This document shows positions 52,230-61,346 of a DNA stretch of 64,000 nt, in pieces; position 1 is the first letter of the stretch; every line of letters starts with the position of its first letter. The DNA lies in contig JBDHTQ010000008.1 in NCBI GenBank assembly GCA_039808765.1, forward strand, positions 50,136 to 114,135. Direction: 5' to 3'. A program made the translations under genes and the position numbers. This DNA is from JBDHTQ01 sp039808765 (lineage in GTDB: Bacteria > Pseudomonadota > Alphaproteobacteria > UBA2400). Below the pieces are notes generated by a model. That model made no database searches, was not told where the DNA came from, and was given only the letters and a program-made list of their open reading frames with translations.

Positions 52230-53012
52230 TCACGATATCGGTATGAGATGATCAGTTCTGCAACGTCTTCCTTCGGCAATTCGCGCCTCGATTTCACCCC
52301 CACAACCCAAATAATTACGCATTGCCAATGTGTCAAAACGCCCTGCAAGACGAACAACCCTGTTATGTGGACCAAACCTTTCTTTCATGCGGCTAACAAC
52401 CTCATCGTCGCTACAAGCCTGAAGCAATTCACGCTGTCGATCAATTATCTTAGGGTTGCTATAACAATCGTTGCTTTTTTCATCAAGCCGATTAAGATAA
52501 TGAGCAATTAGTAATTGCTTTTCGTGAGACTGGGATGAGCCAAATTCCATCCCCTCACATACTTGAATTGCGTGCTGTATTTCATGAATAGCAACGATTA
52601 TACATGCACGGCTTATCGGATTAATAATGTCCGACCTTATTTTGTGTCTCATAGTGTTTAAGACACTCTTATTTACCGGCACGAACATCTGGATTTTTTC
52701 GATTGTATTAGGTTTAGTTGGATCAAGAAGAGTTTTGCCTTCAATATGATGAATGACTTCTTCAGGAAAAATTTCATTAACCTTTAATTCAAAAGGAATT
52801 GTTTCTAGATGCGGGTAGACGTCGAACAGCTCCGGTGTCTCAATAAACCCACTTAAGGTGCATTCATACTTCCTCAGTTGTAAAAATTCACATACAGAAA
52901 TACCCAATTCAAGATGAGAAAGAGGCAACCACCAGCGGGGCACGCCATCCTTTTTCCCTCTTCCAAGGGGAGGACGCTTGTTTCCATAAAGTGCTTTAGG
53001 CCCAATAAACAC
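52230..53012 (-). CDS. Zincin-like protein, paralogue 3 of 3
   Basis: A 260-residue protein with the zinc-protease motif HEIQH (143-147) followed by AIQVCEG, and a C-terminal GEIEAR (239-244) that could supply the third ligand. The N-terminal FIGPKALYGN, GVPRWWLPL and LFDVYPHL blocks are shared with its two neighbours. The arrangement resembles the metalloprotease-like domain found in large polyvalent phage proteins (LPD23-type), here as a free-standing protein. The GTG at 53012 is chosen: GAGGA lies 7 bases upstream and the resulting N-terminus lines up with the other two copies. Substrate and role are unknown. Confidence 0.7.
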   Translation of the reverse strand: MFIGPKALYGNKRPPLGRGKKDGVPRWWLPLSHLELGISVCEFLQLRKYECTLSGFIETPELFDVYPHLETIPFELKVNEIFPEEVIHHIEGKTLLDPTKPNTIEKIQMFVPVNKSVLNTMRHKIRSDIINPISRACIIVAIHEIQHAIQVCEGMEFGSSQSHEKQLLIAHYLNRLDEKSNDCYSNPKIIDRQRELLQACSDDEVVSRMKERFGPHNRVVRLAGRFDTLAMRNYLGCGGEIEARIAEGRRCRTDHLIPIS

Positions 53013-53040
53013 AACCCGTTCCTCATTTACATTCACGTAT

Positions 53041-53928
53041 TCAAGACAGCGTAACAGCTTTTTCGCATCGATTTTTACGCAGACACAATAATTTATTTCG
53101 TACACTAACGCACGCATAACCAAAAGCTGAAACAGGCCTTAAAGTGCTTTGATTAGAAAAATTATGTTCAGCATCGCGCGCTTCGATCTCGCCAGGATTA
53201 TTCATATATCTTTTTTGTGCCAGACGATTAAGACGCTTGAGCAATCTAGGGTCAGCCGTTGCTCCGTTATTCAAACACGTTTCAAGAACAGCTTTTCGAA
53301 AATCCCACTTTAATGCTTTTCGAAAATCACCTATTGGCCACTCAAGCCTATTTGAAGATGGTTGTTCTTGATGTTGCATATCAAGCCGTTTATCAATTCT
53401 GTCGATTATCCCTTTAACAATTTTTCTATATTCACTCGATGGGCTTGTCCCCGTAGTCCAGTCTTCATGAAATTGTATGACGTGCTGTATCTCGTGCACT
53501 AAAAGACGCGCCAAATTACGTCTATAAATCATCCAATAAGACTGTTCATTTTCAGATATAATGGTCGCATTTGTATTTAATCGCAGTGGTTTTTCATGGG
53601 TGATGAACAATGAAATCGATTGATCGTTGGAAACTTCCCCCCTAGTATGAGCCTTGGGGCTTGAATACGACTTCCCATCGTTGTTTTTAACCTCAACGTT
53701 TATTTCAAGATCAATATCACGCAAAAAAGGATATGCTTCATACAAATTTTCAGCATCAAAAAAATTACCCAGCTTTATCTTATGAAGGCCGTGTACGTGT
53801 GATAGATCCGTATTTTCCCACGAAATATGGCCAGAAACATGAAGCCACCAGCGCGGCTTATTATCAACCGGCCCAAGCCCGATTGGTAACCACGATTGTC
53901 TATTTTTCGATTTTGATCCAATCAACAT
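53041..53928 (-). CDS. Zincin-like protein, paralogue 2 of 3
   Basis: A 295-residue member of the same family: MLIGSKSKNR start, PRWWLHV (25-31), LYEAYPFLRDIDLEINV (62-78), HEIQHVIQFHEDW (145-157) and GEIEARDAE (246-254). The acidic segment EIEARDAE is a strong candidate for metal binding or catalysis in the fold. No signal peptide is present, so if exported it would need a dedicated secretion system. The C-terminus continues past GEIEAR for about 45 residues unlike the other copies. It ends 28 bases before the next copy starts. Confidence 0.7.
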   Translation of the reverse strand: MLIGSKSKNRQSWLPIGLGPVDNKPRWWLHVSGHISWENTDLSHVHGLHKIKLGNFFDAENLYEAYPFLRDIDLEINVEVKNNDGKSYSSPKAHTRGEVSNDQSISLFITHEKPLRLNTNATIISENEQSYWMIYRRNLARLLVHEIQHVIQFHEDWTTGTSPSSEYRKIVKGIIDRIDKRLDMQHQEQPSSNRLEWPIGDFRKALKWDFRKAVLETCLNNGATADPRLLKRLNRLAQKRYMNNPGEIEARDAEHNFSNQSTLRPVSAFGYACVSVRNKLLCLRKNRCEKAVTLS

Positions 53929-54048
53929 ATTCTACATATACTCAATTGTGTTAGATAAAATCACGATAGAAAAACTAAATAGGGTTAATAACTCATCATT
54001 TTTATTTTATTGAAAAAAATCTCTTTTTTTGTTGAGCACTGTGTACAT

Positions 54049-54963
54049 TTATATCCCATAAAAACGATGGATCAGTTTTCGAATTAAGGCTGAAGAAGAT
54101 TTAGCAGTTTTGGGCTGTTTTTCATTATCGTACAAATGATCTGAAAAATTGATTGCTTGAATACGCCCTTCATTTTTTTCTACGATACGTGCCTCAACCT
54201 CACCGAGATCGTCGAAATAAGATTTTTCAGCCATTCTATCAAAGCGCTGGTTCAATCTCACAGCACGATGAAACGGATTTTCTGTTTCCAATCTAGAGAT
54301 CAATGGGTTATCTGTACAAGCAATTATAAGGCTTTCTTGTCGGATTAACCGCCTAAATCGGGGTGAAATGGATTGTTTATTTTCCTCCAAAGAACGCCTC
54401 TTTTTATGAATCGCCGCAATATATTCGTGGATAATTTTTTGTTTTTCAAAAGATTGTGTCGTACCATCCTTCCACCCCTCATTGAACTGAATGGCATGCA
54501 TCACCTCATGAAGAAGAACAGAACAGAACACTTTAATGAATCTCTTGTTATTGAATAATTTCTTTTTCGCGTTTTGTTGGAATGTAAATATAGTTTTAGT
54601 TGAAAATTCACCCTCAATCTTCATTGTTATTAAGTTTTTTTGGATCTGACCTTTTTCGGTACCAGTAAATGAGCCATTTACGCGAAAACGAAAATTATCA
54701 CTTTTGTTTTTTTGATATATTGATAAAAAAATTGGAATATCCTTCATCCTCGGATAAGCCTCGTAAAGTTTGTCAACGCCTTTAAGGCACTCCCCTAAGG
54801 TTGTGATCAATCCATAATCTAAACTTAGAACAGCTTCCATTTCGGGGGAAATGACAGCATGACTATTGGGCAGAGGTAACCACCAACGGGGTTGGCCGTC
54901 CGCTTTTCCAAATCCTAAAGGTTCTGTGGCGTTGCCGTGTTGGGCTTTTTTTCCGATGTACAT
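54049..54963 (-). CDS. Zincin-like protein, paralogue 1 of 3
   Basis: A 304-residue first gene of the three-gene array. It starts MYIGKKAQHG and has GQPRWWLPL (23-31), LYEAYPRMKDIP (67-78), HEVMHAIQFNEGWKDGTTQ (152-170) and GEVEAR (254-259). The HExxH motif is intact with Val-Met in the middle. No ribosome binding site is evident before the ATG. The DNA is AT-rich relative to leuS and the genes to the right, suggesting a separate origin. The promoter is probably in the 150-base gap shared with the divergent ydbH gene. Confidence 0.7.
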   Translation of the reverse strand: MYIGKKAQHGNATEPLGFGKADGQPRWWLPLPNSHAVISPEMEAVLSLDYGLITTLGECLKGVDKLYEAYPRMKDIPIFLSIYQKNKSDNFRFRVNGSFTGTEKGQIQKNLITMKIEGEFSTKTIFTFQQNAKKKLFNNKRFIKVFCSVLLHEVMHAIQFNEGWKDGTTQSFEKQKIIHEYIAAIHKKRRSLEENKQSISPRFRRLIRQESLIIACTDNPLISRLETENPFHRAVRLNQRFDRMAEKSYFDDLGEVEARIVEKNEGRIQAINFSDHLYDNEKQPKTAKSSSALIRKLIHRFYGI

Positions 54964-55114
54964 GATTAAAAATACAAAATTTTATTATTGAAAAACAAAT
55001 TTTTATTAGTGGTTATGGTTAATCAATGTAAAGTATAATCTTGTTATTGCAGATTATGAGTTCGCCTCTACATTATTCGCCATGATTGCAATGTAACGTG
55101 AAGGATAAAACAGG

Positions 55115-56704
55115 GTGAAACGTAAAAGGTTTTCGAGAGTAAGTTTTTTTTCGGGCGGTCTGTTGACGCTATTATTCGTCACAGTCGGAATAGTGCATTT
55201 CTACGTTATTCCCAAAACTGAAGAAACTGTACGGGCACTTTTACAAGCTTCGGGCTATCCTAACGCCACCGTTAAAATAAGTGCAGCCCCAGTTCTATAT
55301 TTGACCGTTACAGTTTTTGAAAATGCAGGAGGGCCGCCTACTGCTTATCTGGAAGTTTGGCCATGGTCACTTAGTCGCTTACGTTTGGCAAAACTCCACT
55401 TTTATGCCTTACCTTTGCCCGTTTTTTCTGAAGAGAAAGAAAATGGAGCAGTTTCATCGCCGTGGTGGCAGAAAAAATTTTTTGTCCCCCGACTTCCCTA
55501 TCACGAAATCAGCGTTGATGATTTAAGCATCTCGCTTAAACAAGATCAGGACATAGCATTAAGCGCATCAGGGTTAATGGCGTGGGATGCATCTACTCGA
55601 GCGTGGCGCACTAACCTTTCATTTCTGTCCACCTACTATGAAGCAGCCGGCGACACTCTTCTGGTGTTTAAAGAAGACGGCTCTTATTTCTCAACATTTA
55701 CGGTACAGCATCGTCAGGGATCGCGTGATGCTGAAAATATGCAGCTTTCGTTCGCAGGAGGCCAAGACAAGCCGATTTTAAAGGGAGAAATTTTAAGCCC
55801 TTTGATAAAGGCTAAAATCAACGAGTCAGAGGAGGCGGGTTTAGCGCGGATTCCTCTTGTTGGTACACTTAAGCCTCCCCTGTCACAAGCAGGCGCTTTA
55901 ACGCTATCCGGGATGATCAACCTGGAAAAACGCACGGCCAACATCAATTTGAGCGGCGATTTTATACATCCTCATGCGACCATTAACGGCTTGCACGCCG
56001 CACTAAGCATCCCTATTCAATGGCCACTACAACTGGAAACGCCACAGTCATTTCAAGCAAAAACTGTTCTGGCAAGTGGTTTTCCCCTCACCGATGTTAC
56101 GGGGCGCTTCACTTATGAAGACAATACCTTAAACATTCTTTCGCTTTCTGGCCAAACGCTTGGTGGTTCTGTTGCGATTGAAAAAACGCGCATCAAAATC
56201 CCTTTTAAAGAGATAAAGACAAATGTTCAGCTTAACCACATTGAGCTTGCGCAGGGCCTGGCCTTGGCCGGTGTCGATGGGCTGGATGGCGAGGGAACGT
56301 TGAGTGGCATTCTGCCAATTTCGTACGCGAATGGAAAAATTCAGTTCGATGAGGGCGGGCTTACCGCACTTAAAGCTGGCACGATCACATATGCACCCAC
56401 CAACCCGCCAGCATTTTTGCAAGAAGGGGGGCAAGCGCGAATGCTGGCCGATATCTTCCGCGATTTTCGCTTTAAAACCCTTTCGATGACGCTAAACGGT
56501 ATTCCGGGGGCTGAAAAAAGCGACACACTGACGCTAGGGGCGCGCATCGAGGGCTATAACCCTTCCTTTTATGACGGACATCCCGTATCCTTTAACTTAA
56601 CCCTATCAGGTGATCTTGATACCGTCCTGCAACAAGGGCTTAAAGGGTTATCCCTCAATCCCGACGGTTTGAGGGAGCTTGTGAAGATGGGAGAAAAGCA
56701 GTGA
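55115..56704 (+). CDS. ydbH: YdbH-family AsmA-like envelope protein
   Basis: A 529-residue protein with an N-terminal membrane anchor (LLTLLFVTVGIVHFYVIP) and a long beta-rich periplasmic part. Its C-terminal section, with GLDGEGTLSGILPISYANG, FQEGGQ-like LQEGGQARML and FKTLSMTLNG, matches the YdbH family. In E. coli YdbH, with YhdP and TamB, moves phospholipids between inner and outer membranes, and YnbE and YdbL are its partners. Both partner genes follow directly here. It uses a GTG start with AAGGA upstream. It is shorter than E. coli YdbH (about 880), so the N-terminal repeats are reduced. Confidence 0.8.
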   Translation: MKRKRFSRVSFFSGGLLTLLFVTVGIVHFYVIPKTEETVRALLQASGYPNATVKISAAPVLYLTVTVFENAGGPPTAYLEVWPWSLSRLRLAKLHFYALPLPVFSEEKENGAVSSPWWQKKFFVPRLPYHEISVDDLSISLKQDQDIALSASGLMAWDASTRAWRTNLSFLSTYYEAAGDTLLVFKEDGSYFSTFTVQHRQGSRDAENMQLSFAGGQDKPILKGEILSPLIKAKINESEEAGLARIPLVGTLKPPLSQAGALTLSGMINLEKRTANINLSGDFIHPHATINGLHAALSIPIQWPLQLETPQSFQAKTVLASGFPLTDVTGRFTYEDNTLNILSLSGQTLGGSVAIEKTRIKIPFKEIKTNVQLNHIELAQGLALAGVDGLDGEGTLSGILPISYANGKIQFDEGGLTALKAGTITYAPTNPPAFLQEGGQARMLADIFRDFRFKTLSMTLNGIPGAEKSDTLTLGARIEGYNPSFYDGHPVSFNLTLSGDLDTVLQQGLKGLSLNPDGLRELVKMGEKQ

Positions 56705-56910
56705 ATCAAACTTTTTTATCACGTGCGCATTTGATCGCGCTGGTTATCCTGAGTGGGGCATTTTTGTCTGCCTGCACGCCAACGGTAAGATTAGAAGCGC
56801 CAGAAAAACCGATTGAGATCAATCTCAACGTAAAAATTCAGCAGGAAGTTCGCGTAAGCATTGCCAAAGATGTAACCGATGCTGTAACCGCTGACCCGTC
56901 GCTGTTCTAA
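56701..56910 (+). CDS. ynbE: YnbE-type outer-membrane lipoprotein
   Basis: A 69-residue lipoprotein with lipobox LSAC, so the mature protein starts at the cysteine and is anchored in the outer membrane. The mature part has PTVRLEAPEKPIEINLNVKI, the YnbE family signature; YnbE is thought to extend YdbH by beta-strand stacking. Its GTG overlaps the ydbH stop by 4 bases (GTGA), so it is translationally coupled. Confidence 0.88.
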   Translation: MNQTFLSRAHLIALVILSGAFLSACTPTVRLEAPEKPIEINLNVKIQQEVRVSIAKDVTDAVTADPSLF

Positions 56911-56928
56911 CCCTCAGGAGTGATGATT

Positions 56929-57270
56929 ATGAAAAAAATACGTCTCTTATTTCTTTCTTTAGCGTTGCTGATCAGCGTTTTCGCGTTTCAAGGTCAAGCC
57001 TTCGCAATTGATATCGATACAGCCAAAGCCCAAGGATTAGTGGGTGAGCGTCCGGATGGATTATTGGGCAGCGTTATAACCCCCAGCGCCGATGTCACCG
57101 CCCTTATTGATGATGTAAACGCCCGGCGCATGGCAATTTTTAAGCGTGTTGCCAGTGAAAAAGGGCAACCGCTTGATGTTGTTCAACAGATTAGTGGTCA
57201 GGAATTTATTGCCCGAACAGCAAAAGGGCAGTATGTCATGAGCAGCTCTGGAAAATGGTCGAAGAAGTAA
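56929..57270 (+). CDS. ydbL: YdbL-family (DUF1318) periplasmic protein
   Basis: A 113-residue protein with a signal peptide ending near AFA and the DUF1318 pattern AKAQGLVGERPDGLLG, VNARRMAIFKRVA and GQYVMSSSGKW. YdbL regulates assembly of the YdbH-YnbE bridge in E. coli. ATG 56929 follows AGGAG by eight bases; earlier in-frame GTG/ATG at 56920-56923 overlap that site. A hairpin terminator follows. Confidence 0.88.
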   Translation: MKKIRLLFLSLALLISVFAFQGQAFAIDIDTAKAQGLVGERPDGLLGSVITPSADVTALIDDVNARRMAIFKRVASEKGQPLDVVQQISGQEFIARTAKGQYVMSSSGKWSKK

Positions 57271-57299
57271 AAAACTTCACGACGATTTTAAACGCTTAG

Positions 57300-57327
57300 A
57301 AGAGCAGGGGGTACTCTGCTCTTTTTG
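57300..57327 (+). terminator. Intrinsic terminator after ydbL
   Basis: AAGAGCAG (57300-57307) and CTGCTCTT (57316-57323) form an 8-bp stem with an 8-base loop, followed by TTT and a T-rich run. It may separate ydbHE-ydbL from the AsmA gene 27 bases further on. Confidence 0.8.
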
Positions 57328-57353
57328 CTTTACGTTGGTTATCGGGGGAGTCA

Positions 57354-60300
57354 GTGAATAAGAAGCTCGTCGGAATTGTGTTTGCAGGTAGCATGCTTAT
57401 TGCGGGCGGCCTTTATTGGGGTATTCCTTTTTTTCTGGATGGAACCCGACAAGGGCGCATCATTGCCCGCGCGTTAGCAGATGAGACAGGCCTGAGAATA
57501 CGGATTGAGGGGCAGGTTAAAGTCGCCCTGCTACCGCGCCCCCGCCTGTCGGTTTGGAATGTGCGCATGTTAGGGCTTGATGGACAACAAACGCTTGCAT
57601 TTATTCCACAAATGGATTTTAACGTCGGCCTTTTTTCTCTTTTCAGCAACTCACTTTCTCTCTCACGGTTGATTCTAAACAAGCCGATCATTACGCTTTC
57701 GACAGACACGTCTCAAGCCTATTTACCCGTGCTTAAAAATGCCAAAACAACCTTACTTGCAAAAGGTGGAATTGATATTCGCGCGGCTCAAATCGTCCTT
57801 CAATCAGGAAACACGGCAGAAAAGATAGCTGATTTAACTGGCAAAATTGATTTTTCTGATGGGTCAACGCTTTTTAAAACCAATCTATCCGGCACTTGGC
57901 GTGATCAGCCGTTGGGTGTGACATTTGACATTGCTCAGCCTATTGGCAGCAGCCCCGCACTCGCCAATCTACAGATTAATCTTGCTGCAATTGATGCCCT
58001 GCTTAATGCGACAGGATCAATTGAAACACGTGACCCGCGCTGGCCAATTGAGGGACACATTCAACTAAAAAGTGCGCAACTTCTATCCCTTATTCGCCTA
58101 AAGCAACAGTTTGCTGGAGAGCCGTTGTCAACCCTCGATGATCCGGCCCTGCAAGATCCCTTTACGCTCGATGCCCGGGTTGAGGGTACGCGAAACGAGT
58201 GGGTTCTGAAAAATATTGATGCCGCATTGGGTGAACTTCAAGCCAGTGGAATGGCCCGTATTCAACTTAAGCCAAGACTGGGAATAAGTGTCGCCGGGCA
58301 AGCCCCTGCTTTAAACCTTGCACAGTGGCCCACCCTTTCTGCGGCACTGACAAACAAAACCGCCTCTATTCCCGCTGGATGGTTGGGTGCTTACGATGTG
58401 ATGATACCGGCTTTGCGCCTAAACGACCAACTGGAATTCTCTAATCTTCACCTCAAAGGTGACGTAAGCAATTCCACACTACGTTTTACTGAAGCCACAG
58501 CCACTTTGGCCGGAGAAACCCACGCCTCTTATACGGGCTTGATTCAACTAAAAAATGAAAGCGAACCAACCTTTGATGGCACGCTCTCGCTGGATACAAC
58601 CACATTACGTCCCTTTTTAGCCGCTCTGGGAATGAATGTTCCCGAAAGCATTCCCCAAGACACCCTTAATCGATTAAAGCTTAATGCAACCGTGCGCGGT
58701 GTATTATCAACAGTAAGTGTTCCCGATTTTAACGCGACGATAGACGGCATGGATGTTCGTGGGCAAATCGGTGCACCGTCACCAACAAGCGGCCGCGCGG
58801 TCTCAATGCAGTGGGAGCAATTCGATATGGCTCACTTTGCCCAGCTTGGTCAGGTTCCTGCATGGATATGGCCCCTGCCTGCCTGCACACTGGACGTGAC
58901 ATTTAAGAATCTCCGCATGGGGCATGAAAGCGCGCAAAACGTTTCGCTCAAAGCCACACTGCAACCCGACACACTTACAATCGACAATCTTGACACAGCT
59001 GATTTTTCGGGTAATCGACTGCGCCTCAACGGAACCTACAGTACAGATCACACCAAGCCGGGCGAATTTAATATTGCGATTACAACCACAGATGGACAAA
59101 AGCTTCTGCAAAGCCTTCCTGTGCTGCAAACGATGATTCCCCTTTCTTTTGAAAAACTGTTTGATGGGCCTGTTGAATTTTCCTCACGTTGGCATAATGA
59201 TGGAAAAGACGAGCAGCAACATTTGCTTTCCCTCTCGCATGATGATGAGTCGGTGAATGTGGTGACGATTGATGACGCACACAACCCCTTTCACTGGAAA
59301 GCGCGGATCAAATCGTCTTCTACACTCAAAGCCCTGCAGCGCCTTCTTCCGCTGCCTGCACAAATCAGCGTACTTGAAAAAGATCCCGGCCCGATTGATA
59401 TTTATGCCGAAGGCAAAGAGGATGGCAATAATCTTTGGACGTTAACAAACATTCAGGGCATGATCGCTGGCCTTACCGTGCGCACAGGCACACTAAGCGC
59501 AAAGCAGGTCAGCTGGCCCTTTGCATTTGATTCGCAAATAACCCTGGCCGACGGAGATCTCGACGCTCTGCTGGCCGCAATTGAGCCGAAAAAAGCCATG
59601 TCGCTTTTGCAGGGATCGGTCGATGTTACACTTGAAAAAGCACAACTCTGGCAATCTCCCATCAGTGATGCCACAATGCGCCTTGTTTTCAATGGTCCAT
59701 CCGATGTAACCCTTGATCATTTTTCGGGTCAATGGATGGGGGGAAAAGTAACCGCGAAAGGTGTATTTCGCCCCAGTGATCAAGATCTCTTAAAAGGTGA
59801 GATTAGTCTTGATAACATTGAGTTTGCTCAACGTTGGGGCGATCGTTTTGGTGTGATTGCGCCACTCGATGCTACGCTGCGTTTAGAAACGCACGGCACC
59901 GATACCATAACACAACGTCGCAATCTGGAAGGAGATGGCGAGTTTTCTATCGATGGAGGAACCGTTCAGGGGTTGTCATTCCGCGCTCTTACTGAAGCAC
60001 TCACAGCCAAACCGTTGATTGATATCCCCCTTGATCCTTTACTTTTGCAGGGTGGCTCGACTGATTTGGTCAACATGGGCGGGAACATTACGCTTGAAGA
60101 AGGCGTGATGACGATTTCGCCGATGCGCATTAAAACAACAGAGGCAAGCGGAGAGTTTAATCTTCATGATGACTTGAATGCAAACCGGATTGATGCTGAC
60201 GGCGGCTTGACGCTCGAAAAGGTTAAGGACGCCCCACCGGTTAACTTAATTCTCTCGGGGACAACAGCACAGCTTATGGGACACTTCGATTTGTCTGCAT

Positions 60301-60833
60301 TGGAAAAGTGGCTTTCTGGCAAAGCCCCTGCGGCTCAAACCTCGTCGGCATCGTCAACCCAACCTACAAATGAATCAGCCGAACCTGCAAGTGCTCCTGC
60401 GAACAAAACAGAGCCATCCCCCCTAATCGCCCCCCCCTCCAAAGAGACTTCTTCGCAAAAGAACGATGATAAAATCGCAGGTCAGCCGACAACAGCCAGC
60501 GCCGGGGCTGTATCGCCCAATACAGTGCTTAAAGAAGAAAAGGGGGTTACTGATGAGAAACTACAAACTTTTGATAACAACATCTATTTACCGCAGCTTC
60601 CTAATAAGCAAAACACCTTAAATAACAAAGACATTGTTATTAATAATCGCCCCCTTCAAGCCGCTCCACCCACCATGCAAGATATGTTGAGCATTGTCCC
60701 CAAAGATTTGCCCGCCGCTGAGCAGACAGAAAAAGCGCCCTCGAATGAAAAAACACAAGCAAAAGAAGCCCCTGGCGATGCTCCGCCCGCGGCCACACCC
60801 GACGCCCTGGTTAAGCAAAGTGACAGGCAATAG
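57354..60833 (+). CDS. Large AsmA-family envelope protein
   Basis: A 1159-residue AsmA-like protein. The N-terminal anchor (residues 5-24) and the AsmA domain with RIEGQVKVALLPRPRLSVWNV are followed by a long beta-groove region and an AsmA C-terminal domain (LEGDGEFSIDGGTVQGLSFRAL near 860-885). From about 985 the protein is a Pro/Ala/Ser/Lys-rich tail, probably disordered. AsmA-like proteins bridge the periplasm and carry lipid. It uses a GTG start with GGGGGAG very close. Its position next to ydbH-ynbE-ydbL suggests a shared role in outer-membrane lipid supply. Confidence 0.88.
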   Translation: MNKKLVGIVFAGSMLIAGGLYWGIPFFLDGTRQGRIIARALADETGLRIRIEGQVKVALLPRPRLSVWNVRMLGLDGQQTLAFIPQMDFNVGLFSLFSNSLSLSRLILNKPIITLSTDTSQAYLPVLKNAKTTLLAKGGIDIRAAQIVLQSGNTAEKIADLTGKIDFSDGSTLFKTNLSGTWRDQPLGVTFDIAQPIGSSPALANLQINLAAIDALLNATGSIETRDPRWPIEGHIQLKSAQLLSLIRLKQQFAGEPLSTLDDPALQDPFTLDARVEGTRNEWVLKNIDAALGELQASGMARIQLKPRLGISVAGQAPALNLAQWPTLSAALTNKTASIPAGWLGAYDVMIPALRLNDQLEFSNLHLKGDVSNSTLRFTEATATLAGETHASYTGLIQLKNESEPTFDGTLSLDTTTLRPFLAALGMNVPESIPQDTLNRLKLNATVRGVLSTVSVPDFNATIDGMDVRGQIGAPSPTSGRAVSMQWEQFDMAHFAQLGQVPAWIWPLPACTLDVTFKNLRMGHESAQNVSLKATLQPDTLTIDNLDTADFSGNRLRLNGTYSTDHTKPGEFNIAITTTDGQKLLQSLPVLQTMIPLSFEKLFDGPVEFSSRWHNDGKDEQQHLLSLSHDDESVNVVTIDDAHNPFHWKARIKSSSTLKALQRLLPLPAQISVLEKDPGPIDIYAEGKEDGNNLWTLTNIQGMIAGLTVRTGTLSAKQVSWPFAFDSQITLADGDLDALLAAIEPKKAMSLLQGSVDVTLEKAQLWQSPISDATMRLVFNGPSDVTLDHFSGQWMGGKVTAKGVFRPSDQDLLKGEISLDNIEFAQRWGDRFGVIAPLDATLRLETHGTDTITQRRNLEGDGEFSIDGGTVQGLSFRALTEALTAKPLIDIPLDPLLLQGGSTDLVNMGGNITLEEGVMTISPMRIKTTEASGEFNLHDDLNANRIDADGGLTLEKVKDAPPVNLILSGTTAQLMGHFDLSALEKWLSGKAPAAQTSSASSTQPTNESAEPASAPANKTEPSPLIAPPSKETSSQKNDDKIAGQPTTASAGAVSPNTVLKEEKGVTDEKLQTFDNNIYLPQLPNKQNTLNNKDIVINNRPLQAAPPTMQDMLSIVPKDLPAAEQTEKAPSNEKTQAKEAPGDAPPAATPDALVKQSDRQ

Positions 60834-60937
60834 CTTTCATTAATGCGAGACGTTAACTATTTTTTAATTTTAAAGGTTGCTTTTACGCCCCACCTCTTCG
60901 TAAGATCAATTAAATTTCAATTTGCAGGAGATCGACA

Positions 60938-61237
60938 ATGACGACACAACCTCAACGCACATCTCACCTAAGGGCGTTATTCGCAGGACTAGCGATGACA
61001 GGATTGGTTAGCGGCTGCGCGGTTAGCCCCGATGGTCGCATTGTTAATTTAGCGGGCGAACCCATGTTTAGAGTTTATGGCAATCAATATAAATATCGCT
61101 GGGATGCCCCAGGCGCTGCGGTTGTCGTTCATTCCACCGGAACAGGTTACACGCATTATGACTTTGATAGAGGTCGTGGCAGTTATCGCAGACCTGCCGC
61201 CCCCCTACAAAGACGACTTAATCTCTGGGAGCGTTAA
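60938..61237 (+). CDS. Small lipoprotein
   Basis: A 99-residue protein with lipobox VSGC after a hydrophobic segment (ALFAGLAMTGLVSGC). The mature part (SPDGRIVNLAGEPMFRVYGNQYKYRWD...) has no known domain and ends in an Arg-rich stretch. It has a strong ribosome binding site (CAGGAG, 7 bases before ATG) and is probably in its own transcript. Confidence 0.75.
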   Translation: MTTQPQRTSHLRALFAGLAMTGLVSGCAVSPDGRIVNLAGEPMFRVYGNQYKYRWDAPGAAVVVHSTGTGYTHYDFDRGRGSYRRPAAPLQRRLNLWER

Positions 61238-61346
61238 TATTTAGTCATTTCCTTTATGAGGGTAAATGTTGCGTTTTTACTGCTTTGACATTGACGAAAG
61301 TAACGCCTGAAACTATTCTCAAGGTTACCAATTTAGGAGTTTTATC

